Below, piece by piece: positions 8,592 to 16,393 of a DNA stretch of 64,000 bases (position 1 is its first letter; each line of letters starts with the position of its first letter). The notes under the pieces were generated by a model that made no database searches, was not told where the DNA came from, and saw nothing but the letters and a program-made list of their open reading frames with translations. Location of the stretch: contig NZ_CATNLY010000051.1 of assembly GCF_950100655.1 (NCBI RefSeq), forward strand, positions 325,105 to 389,104. Direction: 5' to 3'. The DNA comes from Pleomorphomonas sp. T1.2MG-36. GTDB lineage: Bacteria > Pseudomonadota > Alphaproteobacteria > Rhizobiales > Pleomorphomonadaceae. A program made the translations under genes and the position numbers.

Positions 8592-9866
8592 TCAACGCAC
8601 GGCGGGCGGCATGCCGGCCAGCGAGGTGAGCGGCTGGGACACCTGGTTCAGGAGATAGTCCGACTTCATCTCCTCGCCGAGCGACAGGGTCAACAGCTGG
8701 GCGATCTCGTGCTCGTGCAGCTGGATGGCCATGTTGCGGGCCGCCGTGTAGGCGGCGATCTCGTAGTGCTCCACCCGCTGGGCCACGCCGATCAGCGCCA
8801 GGTCGGCGAAGGCATCGGGGTTCTGCTCGCCCTTCTTGACGATCTCCTCGCTCTCTTCGACGAGGCCGCGCATGCCCTTGGACACCTTGGCGCTGGACGA
8901 GCCGCCGAGCGCCTTCAGCGCCTCGGTGAGCCGGTCGACCTGGGTGTTGGTTTCCCTGAGGTGGAACTCGAACAGGTCCTTGAGCTGCTGGGTGTTGGCG
9001 GCTTTCGCCATCTTGGGCAGCGCCTTGACGAGCTGCTGCTCGGCGCTGAGCAGGTAGCGCAGGTCCTCGATCAGCATCTGGCGCAGGGCATCGGCGTCCT
9101 TGGTGTCGCTGGTGACGGCGGCGACGTCGCTACCCTCGGGCGCCGCGCCATCGCCCTCAAGGCCCATGAAGGCCCTGGCCTCGACCATTTCCCAGTTGTC
9201 GCCCTCGTTCCACGGGCCGCGCGCGTCCACCTCGCCAAGCTGGCCCTCGCCGGTCGACTCGTTGAAATACTGGTTGACCAGCCGGGGCGTCGGGGCGATG
9301 CGGCCGACCATCAGCGGCGGCTTGCCCATGCTTTCCAGCGCCAGCGCGAAGGCCTTCATGTGGGTGATCTCGCGCGTCATCAGGAACTGCAGCGCATCCT
9401 TGGTGCCGGGGTCGCGGCAGAAGTCGATCAGCCGCTCGTAGACGATCTTGGCGCGCGCCTCGGCGGCGATGTTGCTGCGGAGGTCGACGTCGAGCTCGCC
9501 GGTGATCTTGAGATAGTCGGCCGTCCAGGGATTGCCCATGGAGTTGAACAGGTTGACGCCGCCGCCGCCGGCAATGGCGATCAGCGGATCGGCTTCGGCA
9601 TCCTCGCGCACCGACTTCATCGGCTTCAAATGCATGCGGGCCAGCGTGCCGACGATCTCAAGGTGGCTGAGCTCTTCCGTGCCGATGTCCATCAGCAGGT
9701 CCTTGCGGGCGGCATCCTCGCAGTTGAGCCCCTGGATGGAGTATTGCATCGCGGCCGCGAGCTCGCCGTTGGCGCCGCCGAATTGCTCCAGCAGCATGTT
9801 GCCGAAGCGGGGATCGGGCTCGTCGACCCGCACGGTGTACATCAGCTTCTTGACGTGGTGGTACAT
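8592..9866 (-). CDS. Manganese catalase - YciE/DUF892 ferritin-like fusion
   Basis: The 424-residue protein has two parts. Residues 1-250 resemble manganese catalase: a four-helix ferritin-like core with metal-ligand type glutamates in GANGELAAAMQYSIQ, GTEELSHLEIVG and MTREITHMKAFALAL. Residues about 270-424 are a YciE/YciF (DUF892) ferritin-like domain with EDLRYLLSAEQQL and VEHYEIAAYTAARN. Each is usually a separate protein of the stress response, removing peroxide and holding iron. The ATG at 9866 has AGGGAGAT upstream. Divergent from the dehalogenase-like gene across a short spacer; a weak GGAAC-n15-CGAT on the minus strand (9939-9916) may be its promoter. Confidence 0.85.
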   Translation of the reverse strand: MYHHVKKLMYTVRVDEPDPRFGNMLLEQFGGANGELAAAMQYSIQGLNCEDAARKDLLMDIGTEELSHLEIVGTLARMHLKPMKSVREDAEADPLIAIAGGGGVNLFNSMGNPWTADYLKITGELDVDLRSNIAAEARAKIVYERLIDFCRDPGTKDALQFLMTREITHMKAFALALESMGKPPLMVGRIAPTPRLVNQYFNESTGEGQLGEVDARGPWNEGDNWEMVEARAFMGLEGDGAAPEGSDVAAVTSDTKDADALRQMLIEDLRYLLSAEQQLVKALPKMAKAANTQQLKDLFEFHLRETNTQVDRLTEALKALGGSSSAKVSKGMRGLVEESEEIVKKGEQNPDAFADLALIGVAQRVEHYEIAAYTAARNMAIQLHEHEIAQLLTLSLGEEMKSDYLLNQVSQPLTSLAGMPPAVR

Positions 9867-9962
9867 GAAGATCTCCCTGGGCGGCCTCGGAGACGACGCG
9901 CCGCGTGGGGCTACAATCGTGGGGTCTGCCGATTGTTCCGACAAAACCGGCCGAGGCGGGCG

Positions 9963-9988
9963 GGAACATCTCCCGGCCTTCGGCCGTT
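9963..9988 (+). promoter_or_regulatory. EcfG-type promoter for the dehalogenase-like hydrolase
   Basis: GGAAC at 9963-9967 and CGTT at 9985-9988 are 17 bp apart on the plus strand, an exact match to the alphaproteobacterial general-stress promoter, 37 bp before the ATG at 10025. Confidence 0.6.
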
Positions 9989-10024
9989 CGATCCCTCCAT
10001 GGATCCGGAGCAAGGGACACGGCG

Positions 10025-10894
10025 ATGTTCGACGGCTTCACGCTGGAGACGGTGAAACTTCCCGAGGTGAGCCTCAGGGTGCGCCACGGCGGCTCCGGCC
10101 CGCCGCTGCTGCTCCTGCACGGCCATCCGAGGACGCACACCACCTGGCACCGGGTGGCGCCGCTCCTAGCCCGTCGTTTCACCGTGGTCTGTCCCGACCT
10201 CCGGGGCTTCGGCAAGTCGTCGAAACCGGCCGACGCGACCGATCACGAGTGGTCGTCCAAGCGCGCCAAGGCGCGCGACTGCGTCGACCTGATGCGCCAC
10301 CTCGGCCATTCCGCCTTCCACCTCGCCGGCCACGATCGCGGCGCCTACACCGCCTTCCGCACCGCCATGGATCACCCCACCAAGGTGATGAAGCTCGCCG
10401 TGCTCGACGGCGTGCCGATCCTCGACGCGTTGGCCCGCTGCGACGCGCGCTTCGCCGCCCGCTGGTGGCACTGGTTCTTCTTCGCCCAGCCCGACAAGCC
10501 CGAGCGGGCCATTCTCGCCGATCCCGACGCCTGGTACGGCGGCTCGCCCGAGGCGATGGGCGGCGACAACTACAGGGATTATCGCGCCGCCATCCACGAC
10601 CCCGATGTCGTCAGGGGCATGCTGGGCGACTATCGCGCCGGCCTCTACGTCGACCCGATGCACGACCTCGACGACCAGGAAGCCGGCCGCAAGCTGCGCT
10701 GCCCGGTCCACGTCGTCTGGTCGAAGAAGGACGACCTCGAGGAACTCTACGGCGACCTCCTCGCCCTCTGGCAGCCTTGGTCGAAGCTGCCGGTGACGGG
10801 AGCCGGCATCGACTGCGGCCACCACATGGCCGAGGAGGCGCCGGAGGCGCTGGCGGCGGAGCTGGAGGGGTTCTTCTTGGGGGAGTTGGAGTAG
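10025..10894 (+). CDS. Alpha/beta hydrolase related to fluoroacetate dehalogenase
   Basis: The 289-residue sequence follows haloacetate dehalogenases closely: HGHPRTHTTWHRVAP near 32-46, nucleophile Asp104 in AGHDRGA, the acid Asp128 in AVLDGVP, the pocket segment HWFFFAQP and the catalytic His in CGHHMAEEAP. An Asp rather than Ser nucleophile supports a dehalogenase or epoxide-hydrolase-like reaction. The second carboxylate-binding Arg of characterised fluoroacetate dehalogenases (DRGAR) is replaced by Tyr108, so the substrate may differ. Start ATG has AAGGGA upstream and is preceded by an EcfG-type promoter; it is divergent from the catalase fusion. Confidence 0.85.
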   Translation: MFDGFTLETVKLPEVSLRVRHGGSGPPLLLLHGHPRTHTTWHRVAPLLARRFTVVCPDLRGFGKSSKPADATDHEWSSKRAKARDCVDLMRHLGHSAFHLAGHDRGAYTAFRTAMDHPTKVMKLAVLDGVPILDALARCDARFAARWWHWFFFAQPDKPERAILADPDAWYGGSPEAMGGDNYRDYRAAIHDPDVVRGMLGDYRAGLYVDPMHDLDDQEAGRKLRCPVHVVWSKKDDLEELYGDLLALWQPWSKLPVTGAGIDCGHHMAEEAPEALAAELEGFFLGELE

Positions 10895-10953
10895 GGAACA
10901 TCGCCGGCGCCACTATCATCAGGCGCCCTATATGAGCCGATCGCTTTGTTCTG

Positions 10954-11058
10954 CCTGAGGTCCCCGCCTGCGCGGGGATGACAGCATGATGGATGCGCTA
11001 TCCATCTGTCTCATATATATAATTCTTCTGTCATCCCCGCGCAGGCGGGGACCTCAGG
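10954..11058. repeat. Paired 31-bp inverted repeat (short form of the MITE arms)
   Basis: CCTGAGGTCCCCGCCTGCGC onward at 10954-10984 is repeated as its exact inverse at 11028-11058 around an AT-rich centre (ATATATATAAT). It is the same arm pair found inside the MITE-like elements but without the outer ends. It separates two convergent genes and could fold as a long hairpin. Confidence 0.8.
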
Positions 11059-11091
11059 CAGGATAGAGCCCAAGGGACCTATAGCGCTCCC

Positions 11092-11481
11092 CTATCTCCC
11101 ATCCTCCCAATCCCTCGTCGCCTCCGCCGCCGCTTCCGGCCCGTCGCAGATCAGGATCAGGCGGTTGTGGTGATCCGAATACTGGGTGAGGATGTTGACG
11201 CCCGCCTCTGCCAGCGCCCTCGCGATGGCGCCGAGCTGGCCGGGCGTGCCCTGTTTCAGGCGGCGGATCAGCGGGCGGTGCATGGCGACCACCGGAATGC
11301 CCGCCGCCTCGGCCGCCCGGCGCGCCGCTTCGCCGTCCTTGAACAGGAAATGCGCCACGGCGCGTTCGCCCTCGGTGAACACGCCGCCGCCCTCGAAGGA
11401 CACGCCGGCGCGGCCCATGGCCTCGCCGAGATCGGCCAGGGCGCCGGGGCGGTTGGCGAGATCGAACTCCACGTCAAACAT
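11092..11481 (-). CDS. Tandem ACT-domain protein
   Basis: The 129-residue protein consists of two ACT-like beta-alpha-beta folds: residues 1-65 start with VEFDLANRPGALADLGEAM and residues 70-129 contain GTPGQLGAIARALAEAGVNI, each with the Gly/Pro-Gly turn that binds amino acids. No catalytic domain is attached, so it is probably a small regulatory or ligand-binding protein of amino-acid metabolism. The ATG at 11481 is preferred to one at 11505 because AGAGGA precedes it. The antibiotic-monooxygenase-like gene upstream on the same strand ends in a hairpin repeat 68 bp before this start. Confidence 0.8.
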   Translation of the reverse strand: MFDVEFDLANRPGALADLGEAMGRAGVSFEGGGVFTEGERAVAHFLFKDGEAARRAAEAAGIPVVAMHRPLIRRLKQGTPGQLGAIARALAEAGVNILTQYSDHHNRLILICDGPEAAAEATRDWEDGR

Positions 11482-11505
11482 GCTGTTCCTCTGTCTTCTT
11501 GCCAC

Positions 11506-11549
11506 GCAATTCCGGACGCAAAACCGGCGGCCACTTTTGCTGGAATTGC
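11506..11549. repeat. 44-bp hairpin repeat (family A) at a stop codon
   Basis: GCAATTCC ... GGAATTGC with core AAAACCGG-n3-CCACTTTT. Its last base is the first base of the monooxygenase stop triplet, suggesting a terminator role for the gene on its right. Confidence 0.75.
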
Positions 11550-11893
11550 TAGGTGTGAAACTCTCGGCTGTCGGCAGGCGCTTCGGCTCGCTCGGTCATG
11601 CCGTAGTCGCGCAGCACCTCGGCAACGCGCAGGCGATAGCCGGCGAACACGTGGTCGCGGCCGGCGGTTTGTGCCCGGCGGTGCTCGGGGAGGGCGCGCC
11701 ATCGGGCGACGGCCGCCTCGTCACGCCAGAAGGACAGCGACAGCAGCCGGCCCGGCGTCGTCAGGCTCTGGAACCGCTCGATGGAGAGAAAGCCGTCGAT
11801 CTCCGAGAGCAGCGGCCGGAGCTCGGCCGCCCAATCGAGATATTCGCCCTTGGCTTCGGCGGGCACGTCCACTTCGAAAATCACTGCGATCAT
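11549..11893 (-). CDS. Antibiotic biosynthesis monooxygenase-like protein
   Basis: Small 114-residue ferredoxin-like protein of the ABM superfamily: IAVIFEVDVPAEAKGEYLDWA at the start, FLSIERFQSL and LLSLSFWRDEAAVARWR in the middle. ABM proteins are dimeric cofactor-free oxygenases or heme-degrading/quinone-handling enzymes; the substrate cannot be told. The ATG at 11893 is chosen because AAGGAG lies seven bases upstream; an ATG six bases earlier is too close to it. It is divergent from an ArsR-family gene, whose palindromic operator lies between them, so it is the likely regulated target. Confidence 0.8.
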   Translation of the reverse strand: MIAVIFEVDVPAEAKGEYLDWAAELRPLLSEIDGFLSIERFQSLTTPGRLLSLSFWRDEAAVARWRALPEHRRAQTAGRDHVFAGYRLRVAEVLRDYGMTERAEAPADSREFHT

Positions 11894-12056
11894 CGGCATC
11901 TCCTTTTGTCCTGGCATGCCAATTCGCGAAGATGCTGACGCATCCGCTCATTGAGATCATTGCCGATTTCTCATTGCGTCAGGGGCATGAGAAACCGGCA
12001 AATGGAATACCCAGAGGCATTGCAATGCCCTTGGTATAGGCGACTGGCGCGCGACG

Positions 12057-12080
12057 ATGGTTCGGCTATCATCGAACCAT
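12057..12080. promoter_or_regulatory. ArsR-type operator palindrome
   Basis: ATGGTTCG-n8-CGAACCAT is a perfect 8-bp inverted repeat overlapping the start codon of the ArsR gene and facing the divergent monooxygenase gene. Imperfect palindromes at this spot are usual autoregulatory sites of the ArsR family. Confidence 0.6.
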
Positions 12081-12744
12081 GAGAGAAGGCCCCGACATCG
12101 CCCGCATCGCCGCCCTGGTGGCCGACCCGGCCCGCAGCTCCATGCTGCTGGCGCTGATGGACGGCCGGGCGCTGACCGCCACCGAGTTGTCCGGCCTTGC
12201 CGGCGTCACCAAGCAGACGGCGAGCGGCCATCTGGCCAAGCTGGTCGACGGCGAGGTGCTGGCCGTGGAGGCGCAGGGGCGGCACCGCTATTTCCGTCTG
12301 GCCGGCGCGCATGTGGCGGCGCTGATCGAGGCGTTGATGGTGTTCTCGTCGGATGCCGCCCCGCCGGTGCGCACTGGGCCGAAGGAGCCGGCACTGAGGA
12401 AGGCGCGCGTCTGCTACGATCATCTGGCCGGCGAAATGGGTGTGGCGCTCTACGACCGGGCGCGCGAGGCCGGTTGGCTGGCCGAAGACCTCGGCGTGAC
12501 GGAGGCGGGCTGGTCGCGCTTCTCCGCCATCGGCGTGACGCCGGACAGCCTGCCGCGCAGCAACCGCCCGCCGTGCCGCGCCTGCCTCGACTGGAGCCAG
12601 CGGAGGCACCACCTCGCCGGGCTGATCGGCAAGGCGACGCTGGATCGGCTGTTCGCGCTCAGTTGGGCAAGGCGGCTGCCGTCGTCCCGCGTGGTGGCGT
12701 TCACGCCGGAGGGCGAGCGGCGGTTTCGCGAGTGGATCGGGTAG
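12079..12744 (+). CDS. ArsR-family transcriptional regulator
   Basis: The 221-residue protein has an N-terminal winged helix (residues 5-75) with the recognition helix VTKQTASGHLAKLVDGEVL and the wing HRYFRLAG. The C-terminal half is a long extension with CRACLDWSQRRHHLAG, as in the two-domain ArsR regulators that often control small oxidoreductases or monooxygenases. No classical CxC metal site of ArsR is visible. The palindrome covering its start codon suggests autorepression, and the divergent ABM gene is the probable second target. Confidence 0.85.
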   Translation: MREGPDIARIAALVADPARSSMLLALMDGRALTATELSGLAGVTKQTASGHLAKLVDGEVLAVEAQGRHRYFRLAGAHVAALIEALMVFSSDAAPPVRTGPKEPALRKARVCYDHLAGEMGVALYDRAREAGWLAEDLGVTEAGWSRFSAIGVTPDSLPRSNRPPCRACLDWSQRRHHLAGLIGKATLDRLFALSWARRLPSSRVVAFTPEGERRFREWIG

Positions 12745-12777
12745 GGGAGGCCGATATCGGCGTTGCGCTCCATTCTG

Positions 12778-12871
12778 CCTGAGGTCCTGCGCCTTCGCGC
12801 AGGATGACAAAATTATATAACAAAAACATATACATAGATTGTCATTCTGCGCGAAGGCGCAGAACCTCGGG
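12778..12871. repeat. Paired inverted repeat, short form
   Basis: CCTGAGGTCCTGCGCCTTCG onward at 12778-12810 and its near-perfect inverse at 12839-12871 flank a 28-bp AT-rich centre (TTATATAAC). It lies between two convergent genes. Confidence 0.8.
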
Positions 12872-12908
12872 CAGGAAAGGGCTCAAGGGAACTATAGAGC
12901 TCCATTCC

Positions 12909-13655
12909 CTACAGCCCCCGGTCATCCAACGTCGACGTCAGCGATTTGAAGCGCCTCAGCACGTCGCCGGCATAGGGGTTCGACGCCAGGATGGCGTGGC
13001 GGACTTCCGGGGCGTCGTTCCTGACCATGTCGACCGCCGACATCAGCAGCTCGAAGCTCCTTGTGGTGAGGCGCGTCGGGTGGAGGTCCATGCGGGTGAG
13101 CAGGCTGGCCACCAGATGGGTCAGGCCCTGCACCTCGGCGGCGTCGCGGTCGTGCTGTTCCGGCGTCGTCAGGATGACGTCGAGGCCGAGCCGGCGGCAG
13201 AAGGCGGCGACGCGGAAGCGCCGGCCGCGCAGCGGGCAGATGGCGATGCGCGCCCCCCGGAGCCCCGCGCGGGCGCTGACCGGGCCGAACAGCGGGTGGG
13301 TGGCGACGATCTCCACGTGGTCGGGCAGCATCTCCAGCATGATGGCGGCCGGCTCGACCTTGACGCTGCCGACGTCGAGCACCAGCGCGCCGGGGGTGAG
13401 GTGCGGCGCCAGCCGCGACGCCACGCCGGCCATCTCGCTCACCGGCACCGCCAGGACGACGACCGGGCAGGCGGCGGCGGTCTCGAACGGCACGAGTGCA
13501 ACGCCCAGCGCCTCGGCGCGGGCCGCGTCGGGCGCGATGTCGTGGGCGAGGATCGGGGCATAGGCGCGCAGATGCTCGGCCATCAGTTGCCCGAAGGCAC
13601 CAAAGCCAATGATGCCCACCGGCACATCGGATCGTCTCATGGGAGCGTCTGGCAT
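12909..13655 (-). CDS. Prephenate/arogenate dehydrogenase-like protein
   Basis: The 248-residue protein opens with the Rossmann motif GIIGFGAFGQLMAEHL and continues with VVLAVPVSEM, DVGSVK and THPLFGP, all conserved in TyrA dehydrogenases that oxidise prephenate or arogenate to make tyrosine. HLVASLL and the C-terminal helices are the dimer domain. It is at the short end of the family, lacks ACT and mutase domains, and resembles plant-type arogenate dehydrogenases. ATG at 13655 has GAGG upstream; a longer frame begins at 13700 without support. A separate canonical tyrA elsewhere cannot be excluded. Confidence 0.8.
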   Translation of the reverse strand: MPDAPMRRSDVPVGIIGFGAFGQLMAEHLRAYAPILAHDIAPDAARAEALGVALVPFETAAACPVVVLAVPVSEMAGVASRLAPHLTPGALVLDVGSVKVEPAAIMLEMLPDHVEIVATHPLFGPVSARAGLRGARIAICPLRGRRFRVAAFCRRLGLDVILTTPEQHDRDAAEVQGLTHLVASLLTRMDLHPTRLTTRSFELLMSAVDMVRNDAPEVRHAILASNPYAGDVLRRFKSLTSTLDDRGL

Positions 13656-13890
13656 GACATCCTCGCACTGGCGACGCCGCCAGGGCTGGTGTCCGTCCAC
13701 TTCAACCGCTGGTCAGGCCGCGGTTGAAAAAGCAAATGATGCCCTCGCCGCTATGTCAGCAGCGCGTAATACAGGCCCGAAAGAGACTGGCCGGAAAGGG
13801 GCAGGGTCACCATCATGGTCGTGCGATAGCAACTGGCCCGTGCCAAGTCAATGACGCGGGCGAGATGCGCAGACGGTTCTCGCTCCGCAG

Positions 13891-13928
13891 TCGCTTATCC
13901 GAAAAGTCTGCAACTTTTCGGACGAATG
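13891..13928. repeat. Palindromic repeat (family B copy 2)
   Basis: Same CCGAAAAGT-ctgca-ACTTTTCGG core as the copy within the hydrolase gene at 5476. It ends two bases before the stop codon of the membrane-protein gene, so it may act as its terminator. The rest of 13656-13929 shows no gene. Confidence 0.75.
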
Positions 13929-13929
13929 C

Positions 13930-14547
13930 TCAGGAGTTGTCGAAGACGAACATCGGGCTCATCCGGACGCGTTCCATCACCGCGTCGGGGTCGGACAGCT
14001 TACCCAGCGGGATGAGGAAGACGACGTCCGGCAGCTTGCGGCTCGGCCCGAGCACGATCTGCAGCCAGCCGTTCCGCTCGAAGATGACGTCGATCTTCTC
14101 GCTGTCGTCATAGGCGGCGGAAAAGCGGACCTCGTCCTGCACCAGTTCGAAGCCGTCCTCGCCGAACCTGGCTTCGCTCCGGACGCTGTCGCGACCCTTG
14201 AAGATCCGCTTGTCGAACGCCTTGATCACCGACTTGCGCGACACCCTGCGGGTGACGCCCATCTTCTTCATGGTGCGTTTGATCCACCAGTCGCTGATCT
14301 GGTAAAGGCCGCCGAAGACGAACAGCGCGGCAAAGCCGATCTGCATGAATGGCGGCCGGTCGAGCACGATACCCGTCACCACGATCGGCAGCCCCAGGAT
14401 GATCGAGACCAGCCGGAGCTTGCGCCAGAAGCCCGTCTTCCTCTCGACGATCTCCGCCGATGCGTCGCGCTGATCCAGCATGGCGTTCAGCACCTCGTCG
14501 CGTCGAAGCGTGAAGCTGCCAGTGCCGATCGTCTGGTCTCGGTCCAT
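13930..14547 (-). CDS. Inner-membrane protein with YcxB-like C-terminal domain
   Basis: The 205-residue protein has two membrane helices (about 52-69 LRLVSIILGLPIVVTGIVL region and 73-90 IGFAALFVFGGLYQ) close together, followed by a soluble beta-rich domain with ARFGEDGFELVQDEVRFSAAYDDSEKIDVI and FLIPLGKL, the pattern of YcxB-like proteins in which a PH-like domain follows a transmembrane hairpin. Function of this family is unknown. The start at 14547 follows GGAGAGGA; an ATG further up lacks a site. Family B repeat sits at its 3' end. Confidence 0.7.
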   Translation of the reverse strand: MDRDQTIGTGSFTLRRDEVLNAMLDQRDASAEIVERKTGFWRKLRLVSIILGLPIVVTGIVLDRPPFMQIGFAALFVFGGLYQISDWWIKRTMKKMGVTRRVSRKSVIKAFDKRIFKGRDSVRSEARFGEDGFELVQDEVRFSAAYDDSEKIDVIFERNGWLQIVLGPSRKLPDVVFLIPLGKLSDPDAVMERVRMSPMFVFDNS

Positions 14548-14723
14548 CAATCCTCTCCGGTCGGGCAAGCGATTCATCCATCATACGCATTTTATCGTAT
14601 AAATGGCAAATTGCTCAATAAAATCATGGGTATGATTTTTCATGCCGTGCAAAGGCGCCCGTCTCCGGCCCGAGAAGGCCCGCAATCCCATGGAGGCGTG
14701 TCGTTGCCGAGCGTCGGCGCTTT

Positions 14724-15530
14724 CTAGCGCTCCGCGACCAGGGCCGGCGCGACGGCGCTGTCGGCGAGGAACTTCCGGAAATCGGCTTCCGTGCCGTAGA
14801 AAACGTTGCGGTCGGCGTTGCCCTTGACGCCGGCGACGCGGCCGGTCGAGCTGTACTGCCAGAAGTGCCAGGGGCGGTCGCCATAGGCCTCCTTCGGCTT
14901 GACGGCGGTGGAGCGCACCCACAGCGGATAGCGCTCGAAGGCGCCGACCAGTCGGTCGCGGTAGAAGTCGACCGAGGTGTAGATCACCGGCCGCTTGCCG
15001 TAATAGGCCTCGACGGTGTCGAGGAAGGCCTGCATGTCCCGGTAGATGTCGGCGGCCGGCGGGCGCTTGGTGCAGGTGGGCGAGGTGGGCGTCCACTCGA
15101 TGTCGAGCACCGGCGGCAGGGCGTTGGCGTCGCGCGGCACGTTCTGGATATACCAGGCCGCCTGCTCGGCGCCGGGGCGGCAGTGGTACCAGAAATGGTA
15201 GGCGCCGCGCAGCACGCCGGCCCGCGCCGCGCCGACGTAGTTCTCGGCAAAGCGCTGGTCCACCCGGTCGCCGCCCTCGGTGGCCTTGATGTAGGCAAAG
15301 CGGATGCCGTCGCCCTTCACGGCGCTCCAGTCCACCGTCTCCTGGAAATAGGACACGTCGATGCCCTCGATGGTGTCCTTCGACGGATGCCGGATCTCGA
15401 AGGTGTCGCCCCGGAAGTGCGGGGTGGCGCGCACCGGCCCATCGTCGAAGGTGAGCGCCGAACATCCGGCGATCAGCCCGGCAAGCGCCAGCGCGGCCGA
15501 GCGAACGAGAAACGAGCGATAGAAGGCCAT
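14724..15530 (-). CDS. GH25 lysozyme-like lipoprotein
   Basis: A 268-residue muramidase. The N-terminus is a lipoprotein signal with lipobox LAGLIAGCS (Cys near residue 23), so the enzyme is probably anchored in the envelope. The GH25 barrel shows GIDVSYFQ, YIKATEGG, HFWYHC and PVLDIEWTP with the catalytic Asp/Glu pair, then WQYSSTGRVAG near the end. GH25 enzymes cleave the MurNAc-GlcNAc bond of peptidoglycan. It is a single gene, with the start set by the lipoprotein signal. No phage genes surround it, so a cell-wall turnover role is more likely than lysis. Confidence 0.9.
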   Translation of the reverse strand: MAFYRSFLVRSAALALAGLIAGCSALTFDDGPVRATPHFRGDTFEIRHPSKDTIEGIDVSYFQETVDWSAVKGDGIRFAYIKATEGGDRVDQRFAENYVGAARAGVLRGAYHFWYHCRPGAEQAAWYIQNVPRDANALPPVLDIEWTPTSPTCTKRPPAADIYRDMQAFLDTVEAYYGKRPVIYTSVDFYRDRLVGAFERYPLWVRSTAVKPKEAYGDRPWHFWQYSSTGRVAGVKGNADRNVFYGTEADFRKFLADSAVAPALVAER

Positions 15531-15640
15531 CGACAAAACCTTGAAAGACGAAACGCGACGGTGGAACCGTCGCGAAGCCCAAGCATCCCAGCAGATGGAT
15601 AAGGATTTGTTAACTACGACGAGGGGGAGGAGCGGGCCTT

Positions 15641-15916
15641 TCAGCCGAAGTAGTATCTGTAGCGGGTGAGAATGAACAAGGCGATCACCCAGGCTAGGAA
15701 ACATCCCCACTTAATATAGCTTAGCCTGTTGTACGCTCTCATGAACTCCGGGTTCCGATATAGCCTGTCCGATGCAATGTACATTGCCAAACCGGGGCCG
15801 GGGACGCGCCTTGCTTTCGGGTCGTATTGCAGGATCAGATTATTCTCCTTGGCGTTGTAGATGATGAACCCGATCATCGGCGCAAGGAAGCTGAATGCGG
15901 CAATGTATTTACCCAA
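15641..15916 (-). CDS. Small two-helix membrane protein, unknown
   Basis: About 91 residues with a hydrophobic segment near the N-terminus (IAAFSFLAPMIGFIIYNA) and one at the C-terminus (GCFLAWVIALFILTRY). A TTG at 15916 is taken as start because AGAGGAG stands eight bases before it; an ATG at 15982 in the same frame would add 22 residues without a ribosome site. Codon use is less GC-biased than the neighbours. I do not recognise a family. Confidence 0.5.
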   Translation of the reverse strand: MGKYIAAFSFLAPMIGFIIYNAKENNLILQYDPKARRVPGPGLAMYIASDRLYRNPEFMRAYNRLSYIKWGCFLAWVIALFILTRYRYYFG

Positions 15917-16077
15917 GGTTGCGCTCCTCTGTTTGTTCACAGAATAGGTGAGCCTGAGTGCTAGCGGAAGGGGGCGGACCATGGGCGCCGCCTTGACGAA
16001 GAGAGCGGCTGCGTGTTGCTTGTCGTAATCTGTAGTTCACAGCTACTGGCGTCATCGACATGGCGAAGGAGGTCTGA

Positions 16078-16374
16078 ATGGAACTCTCGACGACCAAATG
16101 GGACCCCGCCGAGTTCCTGACCAGCGACGAGGCGGTTGCCGCCTACCTTGAAGCCGCCTTCGAGGATGGCGACCCGAAGATGATCGCCGTTGCCTTGGGC
16201 GACATCGCCAAGGCCAAGGGCATGTCGGCCATCGCGAGGGAAGCGGGGGTGACGCGCGAGGCGCTTTACAAGTCGCTGAGCGACAGGGGCGACCCCAAGC
16301 TGTCGACGCTGATCGGCGTGATGAAGGCGCTCGGGCTGCGGTTCACGGTGACGAAGGCGGACGAGGCCGCCTGA
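16078..16374 (+). CDS. Orphan HigA-like addiction-module antidote
   Basis: The 98-residue protein matches the putative addiction-module antidote family: WDPAEFLTSDEAVAAYLEAAFE, then a helix-turn-helix MSAIAREAGVTREALYKSLS and GVMKALGLRFTV. These proteins normally neutralise a RelE/HigB-like toxin encoded immediately upstream. Here the 160 bp upstream contain no toxin frame and the next plus-strand gene is far away, so the partner is missing. It may now be a plain regulator, or counter toxins elsewhere. Confidence 0.8.
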   Translation: MELSTTKWDPAEFLTSDEAVAAYLEAAFEDGDPKMIAVALGDIAKAKGMSAIAREAGVTREALYKSLSDRGDPKLSTLIGVMKALGLRFTVTKADEAA

Positions 16375-16393
16375 CCGGCGATTGGCCGGGGTG

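Noticed and set aside
12804..13727. Plus-strand frame opposite the prephenate-dehydrogenase-like gene
   Set aside because: Begins inside an inverted repeat and has shadow-type composition; the minus strand has clear TyrA motifs.
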